Positions 6,782 to 7,487 of a stretch of DNA of 7,487 bases are shown here, one piece after another; the first letter of the stretch is position 1, and every line of letters starts with the position of its first letter. The notes under the pieces were generated by a model, which was not told the DNA's origin, searched no databases, and saw only the letters and a list, made by a program, of their open reading frames with translations. Origin of the DNA: Saprospiraceae bacterium (GTDB lineage Bacteria; Bacteroidota; Bacteroidia; Chitinophagales; Saprospiraceae); assembly GCA_007134625.1 (NCBI GenBank), contig SLKL01000116.1:1-7487 (forward strand). The letters run 5' to 3'. A program made the translations under genes and the position numbers.

Positions 6782-7487
6782 ATGCCATTAAAAAAATATA
6801 ATCCGATAACGCCCGGTACCCGTACAAGAGTAGGGATGGATTATTCTGTACTAACAACAGATACTCCAGAGAAAAGTCTCCTCAAGTCGAAGAAAAGTAC
6901 CGGCGGTAGAAATAAGACCGGAAAGATGACTGTCAGGCAAAGAGGTGGTGGTCACAAGAAAAGGTATCGTTTAGTCGATTTTAAAAGGGACAAAGATGGT
7001 ATTCCGGGTATTATTAAAACTATCGAGTACGATCCCAATAGGAGTGCTTTTATAGCACTCGTATTCTATCCGGATGGTGAGAAAAGATATATTATAGCCC
7101 CTAACGGTATAAAGGTTGGTGATACTATACAATCAGGTAAAGGTGCATCTCCGGATCCCGGTAACACACTTTTCCTTAGTGAAGTGCCCTTAGGTTCTAT
7201 GATTCACGCCATTGAGTTGCAGCCGGGGAAAGGTGCTGCTTTAGCGAGAGGTGCAGGTACTTACGGTCAGTTGATGGGTAGAGAGGGAAAATATGCGACA
7301 GTAAAGTTGCCTTCCGGTGAGACAAGGAGAATTCTCTTGACTTGTAGAGCAACGATCGGAACTACCTCAAATCCGGATCACAACCAACAGGTTATGGGTA
7401 AAGCCGGTAGAAACCGTTGGAGAGGTAAACGCCCGAGAGTTAGAGGTGTTGTAATGAATCCGGTAGATCACCCGATGGGTGGTGGTG
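6782..7487 (+). CDS. rplB: 50S ribosomal protein L2 (3' end cut by window edge)
   Basis: The first 235 residues of L2, a primary 23S rRNA-binding protein needed for subunit association and peptidyl-transferase activity. The frame stays open to the last base; families are about 274 residues, so roughly 40 C-terminal residues are missing only because the window stops. Diagnostic parts are [14 protein letters not shown] at the start, [12 protein letters not shown] (about 52-63), the OB-fold region [43 protein letters not shown], and [16 protein letters not shown] at the end. His230 (mature-protein His229 in E. coli), important for peptidyl transfer, is present in VDHPMGGG. It starts 30 nt after rplW at an ATG preceded by AATAGTAGTATA, without a Shine-Dalgarno sequence. 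Confidence 0.98.
   Translation, partial: MPLKKYNPITPGTRTRVGMDYSVLTTDTPEKSLLKSKKSTGGRNKTGKMTVRQRGGGHKKRYRLVDFKRDKDGIPGIIKTIEYDPNRSAFIALVFYPDGEKRYIIAPNGIKVGDTIQSGKGASPDPGNTLFLSEVPLGSMIHAIELQPGKGAALARGAGTYGQLMGREGKYATVKLPSGETRRILLTCRATIGTTSNPDHNQQVMGKAGRNRWRGKRPRVRGVVMNPVDHPMGGG

Overview
The window comes from a Bacteroidetes-type genome, probably a marine-like Cytophagales or Flavobacteriia relative (inferred from protein sequences, gene order and start-site style; I could not run a search). Supporting signs are the gene order rpsL-rpsG-fusA-rpsJ-rplC-rplD-rplW-rplB with no tuf gene, the near absence of Shine-Dalgarno sequences before the genes (starts sit in A/T-rich sequence instead), and a TAnnTTTG-type -7 element before the first ribosomal gene.

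Layout. Bases 1-398 are the 3' end of a polyprenyl (probably geranylgeranyl-type) diphosphate synthase gene on the + strand. Bases 399-882 are non-coding and hold a palindrome-rich intergenic element (about 536-768) with nested inverted repeats, a four-copy heptamer run and a pentamer run. Bases 883-1338 carry a GNAT acetyltransferase of the spermidine/thialysine acetyltransferase type on the - strand, convergent with the first gene. Bases 1339-1557 are the divergent spacer, with the likely promoter and leader of the ribosomal operon. From 1558 to the end everything is on the + strand: S12, S7, EF-G, S10, L3, L4, L23 and L2, the last cut by the window end.

The eight + strand genes form one translation cluster, in effect the str and S10 operons joined. 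S12, S7 and S10 build the small subunit decoding and head regions. L3, L4, L23 and L2 build the large-subunit core, peptidyl-transferase surroundings and exit tunnel. EF-G drives translocation. Three spacers in the cluster stand out: a perfect 14-bp palindrome over the fusA stop codon, a 126-nt gap between rpsJ and rplC with two possible stem-loops and an alternative pairing, and a 75-nt gap before rplD with a short hairpin. These are candidate control points of the operon.

I see no defence system, mobile-element gene, CRISPR array, tRNA or rRNA. Most of the window is ordinary core genome; the parts worth a second look are the non-coding element at 536-768 and the intercistronic structures of the ribosomal operon.
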